NCBI GenBank assembly: GCA_022457155.1
Contig: JAJGOT010000504.1
Location: 121,001 to 185,000 of the forward strand
Length of the DNA: 64,000 bases
From: Cladopsammia gracilis
Taxonomy: Eukaryota > Cnidaria > Anthozoa > Scleractinia > Dendrophylliidae
Direction of reading: 5' to 3'
Made by a program: the position numbers and the translations under genes. Positions 17,041 through 25,845 of this stretch are shown in pieces (the stretch's first letter is position 1; the number at the start of each line of letters is the position of its first letter). Below the pieces are notes generated by a model, which worked only from the letters and a program-made list of their open reading frames with translations, was not told where the DNA came from and did no database searches.

Positions 17041-17057
17041 AGCCCCATTTTGGGGCT
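17041..17057 (-). terminator. Hairpin ending the 17063-17596 gene
   Basis: AGCCCC (17041-17046) pairs with GGGGCT (17052-17057) around a 5-nt loop, 5 bp beyond the stop. The transcript continues with a T run and ATGCTGAAATTTATAA, shared word for word with the site at 11681. Confidence 0.65.
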
Positions 17058-17062
17058 AAAAT

Positions 17063-17596
17063 TTATCCATAAATATAATCAAATACTTCTTCTGTATCAA
17101 GATAATAATTTCCATAATCTTCATCGTGGTCTCTATTTTCATCTTGATCTTCACTTTTTATCACAATCTTTTTATAAAATTTATTTAATAATTTCTTAAC
17201 AATTTTTTTCTCATTACAAGTTGGATATCCATTTGAGTTTTCAAAAACTGTCATACTTCCTTCTCCAATATTTATAAAATATTTGAATAATTCACCTGCA
17301 TAATGAAATATTACAAAAGTTACTAAATCTTCCATATCTTCAGGCATATTATAATATAAATTCAAAACTGGAATATGATCCAATTTATAATTTATATTTA
17401 TAATAATTTCTTTCAATTCTTTTTTTGCTATTTTCCTTTCTTTTTTATTTTCTAAATTTAGAGATTTTTTTAATTTTTCCAAAACTTCTACAAACAAGAA
17501 GTCAATAGCATGAAATCTTTCTTGTAGAATATCTCTTGAATCCATCTTTTTTGGATTTTGGTTTTTCTTTGCGATTGGTTTTTGCGTAGCGATCAT
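17063..17596 (-). CDS. Unknown acidic-tailed protein at the element's right end
   Basis: 177 aa. A basic N-terminus is followed by mostly helical sequence with a Lys/Glu-rich segment (about residues 44-65) and a strongly acidic tail (DQDENRDHDEDYGNYY). No known motif is visible. It has the strongest form of the replication-block promoter before its ATG and its own hairpin at the 3' end, so it is a real gene and is probably expressed early. Its place next to the terminus suggests a role in replication or host control (inference). Confidence 0.65.
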   Translation of the reverse strand: MIATQKPIAKKNQNPKKMDSRDILQERFHAIDFLFVEVLEKLKKSLNLENKKERKIAKKELKEIIININYKLDHIPVLNLYYNMPEDMEDLVTFVIFHYAGELFKYFINIGEGSMTVFENSNGYPTCNEKKIVKKLLNKFYKKIVIKSEDQDENRDHDEDYGNYYLDTEEVFDYIYG

Positions 17597-17682
17597 TTTA
17601 TTATATATAAATATTTTTTTTTTTAAATTATATTTTTTTTTTAAATTATTTTTTTTCTTCCGCTCCCATCCAACACCACCTT
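17597..17682 (-). promoter_or_regulatory. Promoter-like element and T-rich leader
   Basis: Minus strand: A run, ATATTTATATATAATAAA, ATG at 17596. The outer part consists of T runs and CCGCTCCCATCC up to the inner arm of the terminal inverted repeat. Confidence 0.55.
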
Positions 17683-17814
17683 AGTAGTTATGAAATTGTC
17701 CCTTCTAGGGCATATTCCTTGGTACTTTTTTCCCATATTTTTATATTTATTTCTGAGATCTAAAATTTTTGAAATTTTTCAACCCATAATCCCCGTCATT
17801 TTCTTGCGAATCCC
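17683..17814 (+). repeat. Inner arm of 132-bp perfect inverted repeat
   Basis: The arm starts AGTAGTTATGAAATTGTCCC and ends at GAATCCC. It is the exact reverse complement of 18228-18359, the element's right terminus. It is oriented like a left-end terminal repeat although it lies near the right end. Confidence 0.9.
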
Positions 17815-18227
17815 GCGAGCCCGAAGGGCGAGCTCATAATTTTTTAGAATTTAAAGCATTTCAAGATTTTATTATATTTCTTGATTTTTTTTGAATTTAT
17901 TACATTTATTTAATTTATTTGAAGTATATCCCCTTTAATTCTGTGTTATAAAGACCTTTTGACTATTTTAAGGAAAAGTTGTGTTTAACTTTACACTAAG
18001 ACAAAAGAGTATGGAGTAAACCCCTTTATTTACGTGATGAAAATTACTATGATTTGAATTTCACTTGAATAAACAGAAAGTGAACCAACAATCAAGATCT
18101 GCCGTATAATTTATGTTTATTTACCTTTAAAAAAACTGAAATTTACTCGTAAATTTTGCTAATAATACAAAAAGATCTCGGGAATAATCAGGTCTTGATC
18201 TCCCTTTAAAATCTAAAAAATATGACA
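17815..18227. other. Noncoding spacer between terminal inverted-repeat arms
   Basis: 413 bp of AT-rich DNA without a coding frame. It begins with a small GAGCCC/GGGC hairpin sequence (near 17818) and is otherwise featureless. It would form the loop of a terminal fold-back. Confidence 0.5.
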
Positions 18228-18359
18228 GGGATTCGCAAGAAAATGACGGGGATTATGGGTTGAAAAATTTCAAAAATTTTAGATCTCAGAAATAAATATA
18301 AAAATATGGGAAAAAAGTACCAAGGAATATGCCCTAGAAGGGACAATTTCATAACTACT
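18228..18359 (-). repeat. Right terminal repeat of the Polinton (outer arm)
   Basis: The outer arm ends GGGACAATTTCATAACTACT at 18359, where host DNA paralogous to three other loci in the window resumes. It is a perfect inverted copy of 17683-17814. The left terminal repeat is off-window, so whether both ends carry the double arm cannot be seen. Confidence 0.85.
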
Positions 18360-19408
18360 GAGGATGCTCGCGTGAGGTAAACGCATAAGAAGGGAGATTG
18401 TGACCCTCTCTCCCTTTTGCACCTGTCGTTTGCGCGCGTGTCCTCGCAAGCTGCGATTGCAAGAGAAAGAATAGCATTTGATTAGAGATTTGGTTTAATA
18501 TGTTATCAAGAGAAAACGTAGCTTATGTTACCTAGATTTGTATAATCAGTAGTTACTTTGGGATTTTCAAATTGTAGTTTTAATAATATAATTTGTAATT
18601 TTTTTTTGGAAATTAGCTTAGCTCTTTATATTGTAAACCTTCATAGTTCATTTATTAAACTGTAAGTATTTTGGAAGTTTGTAACTTAAAAATTAGTCTT
18701 GAAATCCCCCATTGGTAAATGACGTATAAATGTACTGTATGTGGCATAATTACAAACTATAAATTTATATTTCTTCTCTACAATGTAAATCAAACAAGAA
18801 CTATACAAAATAAAAAGAGGGTTCACTATTTTATCTTTGGGCACCTGGGACCTGCAACCACACCATACTAAGTTCAGTGTCTTATGTTTGTCAATCACTT
18901 TGTAGAGTGTTGCCAATGGTTTGAACCCAGGCAAGAGTATCAGTAGTCTGTTGAGTGTGATCATCAGGTTTAGTGTAGTTCTGAAAAGAACTGTTGTTGT
19001 TGACATGGACTTACTTATAGTTAATAGAAAAAAAACTGGTTATGAAGCTCAACAAATTTCAAAAAGAATGTACAAAGCTGTTTTGTTTTATGTTGAATGA
19101 ACCGTGACCCTGCCCGTGTGAGCCCAAACTGGTCAGTTGCTCATGTTCATTTCAATACCTTTTGTGTTTTGCACAGGCTCAAGGCAAATGAACAAAAGAA
19201 ATGGAGAACAAAAACATATAACAAAGGACTGACTGAGTTTCATAACCAGTTCGTTCTATTAACCATGACTTACTGAATATTTGTCATAATTCGACATACA
19301 TGTATTTTCAGTACAACAGCAAAAACTATGAAACGCTACACGGATCAGCTGTGGGCTCACCAGTCTCTGTTGTTGTTACTGTTCCAGGCACCTAAAACGT
19401 GCAAAGCT
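18360..19408. repeat. Host duplicated segment downstream of kelch copy A
   Basis: From GAGGATGCTCGCGTGAGG onward it matches 25133-25845, 38628-39115 and 48930-49772: GTGACCCTCTCTCCCTTTTGC, then TTATCAAGAG..., TTTTGTAAT and GAAAATTAGTCCTGAAATC-type stretches. It is 3' flank and UTR-like sequence of the kelch unit and has no gene of its own. Confidence 0.7.
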
Positions 19409-21977
19409 CTATACCAAGTTCAGTGGCTTAAGTTTGCCAATTACTGCTTTGTAGAGTCTTGCAAAACAAGCCTGAAACACGTTCCTTTTTTTCATTTCCT
19501 CTTCAGTTTCAAAGGTTTTAACTGGAATAGCTGATATTTCTGTCCACTCATTTCTCTCTGAATCAAACACTTCAACTGTTAATGCTCGTATGATCTTGTT
19601 AGTGTATGTTTTGCCACCTAAAACATACAGCCTTCCTTCAAAACACACCATGCTTGCATTAAATCGAGGTACCTTGAGACTGGGCATCAGCTGCCACTCA
19701 TTGGTGGTGGGATTGTATACTTCACAGGAGCTGATTTGTTTGTAACCAGTGCCACGCCCACCTGCTATGAAAATCTTGCCATTCATTGCAGCACCAAAAG
19801 CAAAAAATCTTCCTTCATTTATAGCTGCAACTTCTTCCCACTTGTTGTTGTTGGGATCAAATCTTGTTGTTGTTGACATGACACTTGAAAAACCTTTTCT
19901 TCCACTTATTGCGTACAAGAATTGCTCATCAGTCACAACACATGCAGATTCTTGTATGAAGGGCGAGGACTTCATTTCATTCCAGTAGTTTGTTTCTGCA
20001 TCATACCTGTAGATTCTTCCATTTTCATTGTCAGAAAAATATGTTGCATACAGCTCACCCTTTAAAACTGTGTAACCAGTAAAGTTGGCAAGAGCTGTAT
20101 CTCTTTGCACTGCTCCCCAGGTGTTGCTCATAGGTATGTAGTATTCTGTTGCCTTTGACTCACCCACCTCACATGTACCACAAATGTAAATTTTACTCTT
20201 GCACTGGGTTGGAGTGTGATTACTATTGTCAATCATTGAGTCGGCAAGCCTGTACCACACATTTTGCTTTGGAAAGTAACATAATACCTTTCTACCTCCG
20301 CACACAAATATTCCGTCAGTGTGGGCCACCTGGCATTTCCTTGGTTGTTGATTAACCTTCTCGTCACTTGCATTCAGAGTTAATTTCAAGGCATTCAGAA
20401 AAAAACTAAAGCCAACTTCAGTGTTTTCAGCAACAAGTTCTTCTTTCACACATACATTTAACAGAGAGTCATGTGACATTGATGTCAGGCGGACTTGATG
20501 CAATAGTTGAGGGAAATCTCCTTCTCTTTCACTCTTGTTGTGAGACACCCACTTAACAATTCCTTTGAAAACGTCTTCCTCGGCACTGACTGTGATGTCA
20601 TCACTAGACACCCACTCCATGACTTGCTTCACATCAAGATTCAGAAAATCCTCTGTTTCCATGACGAAACTGAAATTTGAGTTGATCACTTCACGGGATT
20701 TTTCCTTTAGCTCCACACAATGATACTTGTCAGCAAAATAATAATTGAATACATAGTTTTCAATTGTCACGTTCTGCCTTAAGAAATTACCCGCCATTGT
20801 TTTTAGGCTTGGCAAAAGAATATATTCTGCTGTTGCAATGAGATCGTGGGCTCTTTCCTCCGTAACCAAAACATTTCCAGTGTAAATGTACTTTAGCACA
20901 TCTTCCATGACAGATTCAGTTGCCTCTTCAAGCTCTATTCTGATCAATTGTTCATTACTTTCTCTCATGTCGCTTGACAGAAGAGTAAGAAAGAACGGGC
21001 TTGCTGCAGCAAGAACAGCTCGCCCGGCGTAGCTAATCGAACGAATCCGAACCAAAAACCGATTGGAGTTCGATTGGTTCGGCAATCGAACATAATCGAA
21101 CTGGAACTTTTGGGTGAGTTCGATTAAGTTCGATTACCGAATCCAATCGAACCCAATCGAGGCGATTGGTTCGATTTTGTTCGGTGGAAGAATTTCACCC
21201 TTTATTTTATTTATTTTATTATTTACCTTTATTTTAGGAAATTTTATCAGACCTTTGTACATATCAGCAAGTGCTTCACACGTTAACGTGAATAAAACTT
21301 ACACTTCAATTTTTTCTGTCAGCGGCCATAGCACAGTCACAAGTTCACGCTGTAAATGGCCAAGCTAGCCGCGGTCACCATCTATTACCCTCAGAGCCGG
21401 ACCTCTTTCTCCTCTTTTCTGCTTTACAACAAATTTCTCTCCGACACGGACGTTGAAAGAGCACTCGTGGTAGCCCTTTACCACCGCTTCCAGAATGGTA
21501 TAAAGTTTGACGTCTGTTGCCCTGTCCGACATCTTGTACTCGTGTTTGAAATAGAAGCCAAAAAATAACTTACTTGACCGCAATGCTTTGTTTCAGACCA
21601 GATTAAACTAGTTTTATATTTCCGATTGTTGAAGTGTTCGATTATGTTCGATGAGTTCGATTACGTTCGATGTTGAAGCGTTTGATTACCGAACGTTTGA
21701 TTGCGTTCGATTGGCAAAATTTTTCGGTGAGTTCGATTAAGTTCCATTACCGAACCCGATCGAATTAACCCAATCGAGCGATTTAGTTCGATTAGGTTCG
21801 ATTACCGAACGTTCGATTTACTACGCCGGGAGCTCGGTGAGCTGTGAATTCTTTGCCTTTCACAGTTATCCTCACATCGCAGAAGCTTTCGTTTCTTCTT
21901 AAGATATCAAGACGCTCGACAAGTTCTTCGCGATGTTTACAAGAATCTGTCGTCATCGGCTGAGAGAGAGCATCCAT
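19409..21977 (-). pseudogene. BTB-BACK-kelch gene copy A, broken by a transposon in the BTB domain
   Basis: Reading leftward from the Met at 21977 (MDALSQ), the first 48 codons and the start of the BTB domain run to about 21831. An 808-bp DNA transposon (21023-21830) then intervenes, and the rest of the gene (end of BTB, BACK, kelch repeats) is open from 21022 to 19409. Insertion plus a 6-bp target duplication shifts the frame. Intact copies B, C and D are about 581-585 aa. The kelch part still reads well (for example YRYDAETNYWNEM and CEVYNPTTNEWQLMPSLKVPR), so the break is recent. A truncated protein from an internal start is possible but would lack most of the BTB fold. Confidence 0.85.
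21023..21830. mobile_element. 808-bp TIR DNA transposon in kelch copy A
   Basis: The ends are CCCGGCGTAGCTAATCGAACG and, as reverse complement, CCCGGCGTAGTAAATCGAACG, 19 of 21 matching. AGCTCG (21017-21022) is repeated at 21831-21836 as a 6-bp target duplication, and copies B, C and D lack the insert. Both subterminal zones are packed with GTTCGATT-type units. The middle (about 21185-21590) is unlike the ends and may be captured sequence. No transposase is visible, so it is non-autonomous; the superfamily is not clear. Confidence 0.85.
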
Positions 21978-22487
21978 TTTGCAGTTTGTTGCGGAAGTAG
22001 AATTCTGCTCCTGCCCGCCATTTTGAAAGCGGAGAAGGCCCTGGGGACGAGACTCCATTTTTGTGAGGGGGGCGGGGGGCAAAAAAAAAAAAAATCATAC
22101 TTAGAAGAAATTGCCCAACCCCTCCCCCCCCATACAAAGATTAAATGGTCCGTCCCTACACGCAATACCTGAGTATGCATGACATAAAGTGTATAAATAA
22201 TGCCCAGCGTTTTATAAGCCTTAAATAACTATACATCGATCATTTCAAGAATAAAAAAAAAGGAATAAAAAAATCCTTCCAAGATTTGAACAAAATGGAA
22301 TGCTATAGTTTTTAAGAGGAACGGCCTTTTATAAATTGCAGCTTAAAGTGGACAGTTCTGCCTTTGTTTCATTTTCGTGGGAACTGCGAAGCCGTCTTCA
22401 CTAGCTGTAAATGTGTTACTTCCGGTGGTTTTCAGAAGTGAGGAGGACCGACCTTTCTGCGGTATATAAACTAAGGTGAAACCTCTT
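21978..22487. other. 5' flank of kelch copy A and low-complexity DNA
   Basis: Upstream kelch sequence (CCATTTTGAAAGCGG..., shared with copies B and C) is followed by a G-run and A-run near 22067-22094 and by interspersed repeat DNA. I see no gene. Confidence 0.5.
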
Positions 22488-22735
22488 GTAGCTAATTTTA
22501 GCTAATTGTAGCTTTCTGTAGGTCATTGTAGCTCATTGTAGGTCGTTGAAGCTCATTGTGGTTCGTTGTAGCTCGTTGTAATTTACTGTAGCTCATTGTT
22601 GGTCATTGTAGCTCATTGTAGTTGGTGAAGCTCATTGTAGGTCATTGTGGCTGATCATTGTAGATCACTGTAGGTCATTGTGGGTCATTGTAGGTCATTG
22701 TTGGTCATTGTGGCTCATTGGAGGTGATTCCTTGT
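22488..22735. repeat. Minisatellite of about 10-11-bp TCATTGTAG(C/G) units
   Basis: The array is built of variants of GTAGCTCATT and GTAGGTCATT, alternating GCTC and GGTC, over roughly 250 bp. It is non-coding and lies just upstream of a receptor exon remnant. Confidence 0.8.
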
Positions 22736-23080
22736 TTTAGTAACTACCGTCAACACATCCATCCCAGCATCTTTCACGTCTATAACTGTTGTAGTCCCAG
22801 AGTTCTTTTCGTAGGTCTTGACCTTGTGGGAAACATGGGTAGTTGTTCTGTCAGTCTTGTCCCTGAGAGCCAAACCGAGCACCACAGCTGTGCACCTTTG
22901 TCCTGGAAACACCACCAAGATTCCTTTTACACTCATCAACCTCGGTTCCAAAAGGTTCTTTTTCGTGTGAAGTGACTAATTAAAGGGCCCGAACTGGTCA
23001 GCTACGTTATTCCCTTTAGCCCCACTCTCGAAATAAATACCAGTGCAGCTGGTCATGTGATTATTAAGTCATGTGGTAAG
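22736..23080 (+). pseudogene. Receptor-like beta-sandwich exon remnant, unit A
   Basis: It reads in pieces as VFVGLDLVGNMGSCSVSLVP-like and then FSPTLEINTSAAGHVIIKSCG-like sequence, homologous to 40668-41332 and 29906-30868. Frame changes and gaps make it non-functional. From the better-preserved copy the parent domain is an extracellular beta-sandwich of about 180 aa of a membrane protein I cannot name. Confidence 0.5.
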
Positions 23081-23765
23081 GCCGACGGGTGCCTTGTTAA
23101 GCGGTGAAGCTTGTTTTGTAATCCAGGGCATTGAACCCACCCCCATTTCGTAAGTAGGGACTCCGACTCTCATATTATTTGGGAGATATATAAGTGACGC
23201 TCAAGAGCGAGGAGGTACTTCAATTCTGATTTAAAGCGACGGGGAGGTGCGAGCGGAGGGCATTAATGAAACCCCCAAAATCCCTAGGGCTTGAAGCGAA
23301 ACCAAAAAAAAAAAAACTGAACTAAAGATTCACCTGAAATAAATCCCATGGTGAATTTTCGAACCTTAAAATACCCAGAGAAATTGAATGATAATAACGA
23401 AGACCAAGTGGTCACTGCAGCAAGCGCATTCCGTGACGTTCGTTGCAAAATTTTGAAAGGACCCCCGAATGGTGCCCCAATCTCTTCTTGTGGGTGGAGC
23501 TTCAATTGATTTCAACTTTCAAGAAGAAGATTAATTAATCTGAAGTAAAATTGTCAACAAAATCATTGATTATTGTTGGCAATGTAAGGCTGTTTTTGCA
23601 CTTGCTTCTCAAGTTCAGACAGCATTTAATTTCAGTATACATGTACCATAACGTCAGTGTACCACTATATGTTTGGACATTGTGAAATTGAACCTGGCTA
23701 CGTATATAAAGATTGCTTCAGGTTTTAAGCCCTGCTTTAAATAGGTTTGGTTTTGGGTGCTATTA
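23081..23765. other. Intron-like paralogous DNA with empty sites
   Basis: It has no gene. It matches 30880-30992 joined to 31937 onward, and 41290-41716. It contains the unoccupied TTAA (23263-23266) corresponding to the MITE at 30993-31936, and the unoccupied junction CAGCAT/TTAAT (23625/23626) corresponding to the DIRS element. Confidence 0.65.
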
Positions 23766-24050
23766 TGGCAGTTTACAATTGAGTGTCGTAACACTAATAC
23801 CAAAGTAATTACTCTGACCAATCAAGAGAGACAGACAATACAATGAACCAATCAGAAAACGGAAGCAGGACATGTAACCGGTCCCAAGCGCGGGAAAACG
23901 AGTGCAACCAGGTTTTGGTTTTACTTCTGATTGGTTGATAAATTGGCGCGAGATCTTTAGCCAATCAAAAAGCGTAGCAATACAAACCCAAAGCATTTGC
24001 GAAAGTACATTCGACGTCTTCGACATTCAGTTGAATACCGCTCTTCTTTA
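23766..24050. repeat. Dispersed MITE-like repeat (CAATTGAGTG / CCAATCAGAA family)
   Basis: Starts CAGTTTACAATTGAGTG and holds paired ACCAATCA/TGATTGGTT stretches. It is repeated at 47607-47890 and in parts at 37700-37810, 32470-32520 and 61880-62490. It is probably a family of fold-back non-autonomous elements. Confidence 0.6.
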
Positions 24051-24231
24051 AAAGTGAAATACCTCTAAGTGCAAGACAAAGTTGTTGAATTCTTCTGTCT
24101 TTGTTGTTTTTGTTTTTACTTTTCTGTATTTAACAGGTGCTCAGTAATCAATCTTCGATTGAAGGAGCAGTTCAATCCTCACCAGTCCCTCTCAAAACAA
24201 TGCAATCCATGTCCTGCCTACTGGTCCTGAT

Positions 24232-24515
24232 GGCTGATGCAGAATGTCACTGCAAACACCATGACGCAAGTAAACGTCACGGCCACACCTACGTCACACA
24301 ACGGTGACGGAAAACATCTGCAAGTTTTCTCTTTGACTGTAGCTGTCCATCGCAGAATCCCGTCTAAATCAGAAGAATTGGAGAATGAAAGCAAGCTTGC
24401 AATCTGGCAAATTGTCCTAATTGCCGTCTTATGTCCCCTGCTTGTGCTGCTTATTGCTATTGTATTCATAGTTTATATGAAGACGTCAGCTGAGACGTGG
24501 TTCATGGAGCCCTAG
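24232..24515 (+). pseudogene. Receptor-like transmembrane exon, unit A
   Basis: From about 24237 the frame encodes an extracellular Thr/Asn-rich stretch, then SKLAIWQIVLIAVLCPLL followed by VLLIAIVFIVYM, a clear single TM helix, and a short tail. Homologous but more decayed copies are at 38092-38255 and 48180-48300. It is probably the C-terminal exon of the same unidentified type I membrane protein as the beta-sandwich exons. This copy is open, but no connected gene is evident. Confidence 0.5.
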
Positions 24516-25845
24516 AAATCCCCCTGAAAATTACATCAATACTGGGTTCAAAAGCAGTCCGTTACCGCTCCATAAAGTCGACTAAGTAATTGTCGGTAAT
24601 TTTTCTTAAAGAAAGGTCTGCAGCTTTTTAAATGGTACCAATTTCAAACATACAAAGTGAATTAGAATTTACATTACCATCTGAATGTGAAAAGTAGCGT
24701 TTACATGAAGCCATTTTTTACTATTTTTATTTATTTATTTTTTTTGACGCTCGGTATCTCCTGATAATTCAGAAGGGAATAGGATTCCGTCTGATGTGCT
24801 CTTTACAATCATGTATCGCTCCGCGTTATGCACGTGAGGTATGACATAGTTCGTTGTCTCAGTATCTACTTGGTCAAATATAGAGAATATTAAAAAGCCC
24901 ATTGCATAATATTTAGTAGTTTTGAGCATTATGACGTCACTGTACGCGCTATGGTTGCCATGCAATTATATTGCCGTTTGCGTTTTTTAAAATGTGCTCT
25001 ATCACAAAGGTTTATGTGCCAAAGTGGGTGGAGTAAGTACAATTCTGTCCCTCCGCTAAACGGACAGTTCCGCAGTTTAGGGGAAAAGTTTTATTCCACT
25101 GCCCAAACCAGCACACTATCGAGTGCGCGAGTTCGAGGATGCTCGCGAGAGGTACACACTTGAGAAGGGAGAGGGTGACCCTCTCTTCCCTTTTGCGCTC
25201 GTCCTCGCGAGTCACGCTCTCTATTTTTATGGCGCCTTTTACCAAGCTGCGATCGGACGGCTTTTAAAATGGCAAAGAATAGCATTCGGTTAGAGATTTG
25301 ATTTAATAATTTATCAAGAGAAAACGAGGTTTGTATTCTCCAGATTTGTGTAATCAGTAGTTTCTTTGGTATTTTCAAATCGTAGTTTTGATAATATATT
25401 TTGCAATTTTTTTTATAAATTAGCTTAGCCTTTTATATTGTAAACTGCCGTAGTTCATTAAACTGTAGGTTTTTTTAATTTCATTAACTGAAAATTAGTC
25501 CTGAAATCGCCCATTGCCGAATAGCTAATAAAAATCAATGTAAAATAACTGTATCGTATTTTGCATAACTACAAACTACAAATTTACATTTCTTCTCTAC
25601 AATGTTAATCAAACAAGAATTTAAAAAAATAAGGAGGGTTCACACTGTTATCTTTAAGTCCTTGAGGCCTGCAACCATACCATATTGAGTTCATTGTCTT
25701 AGTTGGTCAATAACTCGTTTGTAGAGTCTTGCATAACAAGCCCAGTCAAAATATTTTAACATCTGGCATTAGCAGTTACAGTATGTCAAAAGTTAAACTC
25801 TTCTGCAACTCACCACAGCCACCTAACACATGCACAGCTCTATAC
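24516..25845. repeat. Paralogous noncoding DNA between TM exon and kelch copy B
   Basis: No gene. 24530-25130 matches 48350-48930, and 25130-25845 matches the 3' flanks of the other kelch copies. The sequence around 25133 (GTTCGAGGATGCTCGCG) is an empty counterpart of the Polinton insertion site. Confidence 0.65.

Larger units (their letters stand above)
1..18359. mobile_element. Polinton/Maverick (adintovirus-like) integrated element, left end outside window
   Basis: The segment encodes the Polinton hallmark set: protein-primed family B DNA polymerase, rve integrase with chromodomain, FtsK/HerA-type packaging ATPase, double-jelly-roll major capsid protein, penton-like minor capsid protein, adenain-type protease and a PLA2-like capsid domain. 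It is much more AT-rich than the DNA to its right. The right end is placed at 18359/18360: DNA from 18360 matches three paralogous host sites (near 25135, 38630 and 48931) that lack the element. The last bases read inward as AGTAGTTATG, fitting the usual 5'-AG Polinton terminus. Families of this kind make 6-bp target duplications; the right copy would be GAGGAT (18360-18365), and the left copy is not visible. Most genes are open, so the insertion looks recent. Confidence 0.95.

Noticed and set aside
17683..18359. Independent mini-Polinton inserted near the right end
   Set aside because: Kept only as an alternative: the flanks (CACCTT and GAGGAT) show no target duplication, and 18360 matches the host empty site of the whole element.
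1..18359. Bacterial or phage contamination, given the phage-like fibre
   Set aside because: The gene set is Polinton-specific, and the right end joins host DNA at a site seen empty three times in the window.
24232..24515. Complete small membrane protein gene
   Set aside because: Homologous TM exons recur beside decaying beta-sandwich exons, so it is the last exon of a larger lost gene, not a stand-alone gene.
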